A DNA stretch of 6,740 bases, taken from the NCBI GenBank assembly GCA_934597465.1, contig CAKTSC010000077.1, positions 1 to 6,740 on the forward strand, written 5' to 3'. Positions 6,123 through 6,740 of this stretch are shown piece after piece. Made by a program: the position numbers and the translations under genes. The stretch comes from an uncultured Dysosmobacter sp. (GTDB taxonomy: Bacteria; Bacillota; Clostridia; Oscillospirales; Oscillospiraceae). The notes beneath the pieces were generated by a model. The model made no database searches and had not been told where the DNA came from. It worked only from the letters and a program-made list of their open reading frames with translations. Each line of letters starts with the position of its first letter. The stretch's first letter is position 1.

Positions 6123-6149
6123 GATAACATCAGTTTTTCTTATGTTATC
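6123..6149. promoter_or_regulatory. LysR-box dyad (predicted LysR operator)
   Basis: GATAACAT (6123-6130) and ATGTTATC (6142-6149) are perfect reverse complements separated by exactly 11 bases. The innermost T6130 and A6142 therefore satisfy the T-N11-A rule of LysR-type binding sites. It lies in the gap between the divergent lysR and transporter genes, about 64 bp upstream of the predicted transporter start point, the usual place for the high-affinity LysR site, and it overlaps the predicted lysR -10 element. The binding protein is inferred to be the neighbouring LysR. Confidence 0.65.
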
Positions 6150-6171
6150 ATACAGGATATGCCATTGTAAA
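6142..6171 (-). promoter_or_regulatory. Predicted lysR promoter
   Basis: On the minus strand, a -35 TTTACA (plus positions 6166-6171) is followed after 18 bases by a -10 TAACAT (plus 6142-6147). The -10 sits inside the right arm of the LysR-box dyad, which would allow autorepression. Match quality is moderate: five of six and four of six bases to the sigma-70/SigA consensus. Confidence 0.4.
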
Positions 6172-6193
6172 GGGCGGAAAACGGGTTTAAGAT
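6165..6193 (+). promoter_or_regulatory. Predicted NSS transporter promoter
   Basis: A -35 TTGTAA (6165-6170) and a -10 TAAGAT (6188-6193) are spaced by 17 bases, which puts the start point near 6200, 26 bases before the transporter ATG. Each hexamer matches four of six consensus bases, so the promoter is weak as expected for an activated gene. The -35 is the reverse of, and overlaps, the predicted lysR -35. A small dyad AAGAT-N6-ATCTT (6189-6204) overlaps the -10. Confidence 0.4.
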
Positions 6194-6225
6194 AAGTTCA
6201 TCTTGAAATAATGAGGTCATCCGAC

Positions 6226-6740
6226 ATGAAACGTGAATCCTTCGGGTCCCGGTTGGGCTTCCTGCTGGTGAGCGCGGGCTGCGCCATCGGCATTGGCAAT
6301 GTCTGGCGCTTCCCCTACATCACCGGCCAGAACGGCGGCGGCTACTTCGTCCTCTTCTACCTCATCTGCCTCGTCATCATCGGCATCCCCGTCCTCACCA
6401 TGGAGCTGGCGGTGGGCCGCGCGGGCCGCAAGAGCGCGGTCCTGGCCTATCAAGCCCTGGAAAAGCCGGGCCAGAAGTGGCACATCCACGGCTGGTTCTG
6501 CCTTCTGGGCTGCTGCCTCCTCATGATGTACTACACCACCGTCACGGGCTGGATGGTGAGCTACTTCGGCCGCTTCGCCTTCGGCTCCTTCCACAGCGGG
6601 ATGGCGACGGAGGAGGTCAGCGCCGTCTTCGGCCAGATGCTCTCCTCCCCCCTGGAGATGGGCGTTCTCGCGGTGGCCGTGGTCATCGTGGGCTTCCTGG
6701 TGTGCAGCTTCGGCCTGGAGAAGGGATTGGAGCGGGTGAC
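6226..6740 (+). CDS. Sodium-dependent transporter, NSS/SNF family (partial, 3' end outside window)
   Basis: These are the first 171 codons of a neurotransmitter:sodium symporter family protein, which imports amino acids or related amines with sodium (LeuT, TnaT and MhsT are bacterial examples; usual length about 440-510). The signature first helix is clear: SRLGFLLVSAGCAIGIGNVWRFPY (residues 8-31), with Gly18, Ala20, Ile21 and Asn25 at the positions that bind sodium in LeuT and Arg28 at the extracellular-gate Arg. Next comes NGGGYFVLFYLICLVIIGIP (helix 2), then MELAVGR and a helix with MMYYTTVTGWMVSYF. The start at 6226 has an SD, GAGGT at 6213-6217, eight bases upstream. An in-frame ATG at 6211 lacks one. 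The gene is divergent from lysR across a LysR box. The substrate cannot be told from this part. Confidence 0.92.
   Translation, partial: MKRESFGSRLGFLLVSAGCAIGIGNVWRFPYITGQNGGGYFVLFYLICLVIIGIPVLTMELAVGRAGRKSAVLAYQALEKPGQKWHIHGWFCLLGCCLLMMYYTTVTGWMVSYFGRFAFGSFHSGMATEEVSAVFGQMLSSPLEMGVLAVAVVIVGFLVCSFGLEKGLERV

Noticed and set aside
5324..6127. A 267-codon plus-strand open frame opposite lysR
   Set aside because: Its composition (Val/Gly/Gln/Leu/His repeats) is that of an antisense shadow. The minus frame is an unambiguous LysR regulator with a strong SD.

Overview
The window is GC-rich throughout, with strong G/C bias at third codon positions. Gene spacing is short, Shine-Dalgarno (SD) sites are AGGGAGG/GGGAGG-like, and the protein families (SLC45-like MFS, YjdF/DUF2238-like membrane protein, AEC carrier, NSS transporter, Clostridia-type IlvD/Edd dehydratase) all fit a high-GC gut Clostridia genome of the Oscillospiraceae/Flavonifractor kind. 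That assignment is inference from protein style and composition; no marker gene is present.

Region 1 (1-2148, + strand) is the end of an operon: the C-terminus of an MFS transporter, a glycerophosphodiester phosphodiesterase with a possible lipoprotein signal, and a multi-spanning YjdF/DUF2238-type membrane protein that starts inside the stop codon of the previous gene (ATGA overlap). A perfect 22-bp hairpin flanked by A and T tracts closes it.

Region 2 (2190-5166) looks like a metabolite uptake and dehydration cluster that has lost its regulator. On the minus strand only the last 49 codons of an FCD-domain GntR-family regulator remain (2190-2339). Directly abutting them, with no intergenic space, is the nearly complete coding sequence of an AEC-family carrier on the plus strand. 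The simplest reading is a deletion that removed the regulator's DNA-binding domain, the divergent promoter region and the carrier's start codon. An IlvD/Edd-family dehydratase follows. Carrier plus dehydratase plus FCD regulator suggests hydroxy-acid or sugar-acid catabolism, but the substrate cannot be read from the sequence. A second hairpin terminator sits between the converging dehydratase and LysR genes.

Region 3 (5174-6740) is a divergent pair: a LysR-type regulator (minus) and the N-terminal 171 codons of a sodium-coupled NSS-family transporter (plus, running off the window). Between them lies a dyad with the geometry of a LysR box (8-bp arms, exactly 11 bp apart), placed about 64 bp upstream of the predicted transporter transcription start and over the predicted lysR promoter. 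This suggests that the LysR protein controls both the transporter and itself.

I see no CRISPR array, RNA gene, insertion sequence or phage gene, and no gene-free stretch above 300 bases. The features most worth a second look are the regulator/carrier fusion junction, the LysR-box architecture, and a perfect 15-bp hairpin formed by the last codons of the lysR gene.
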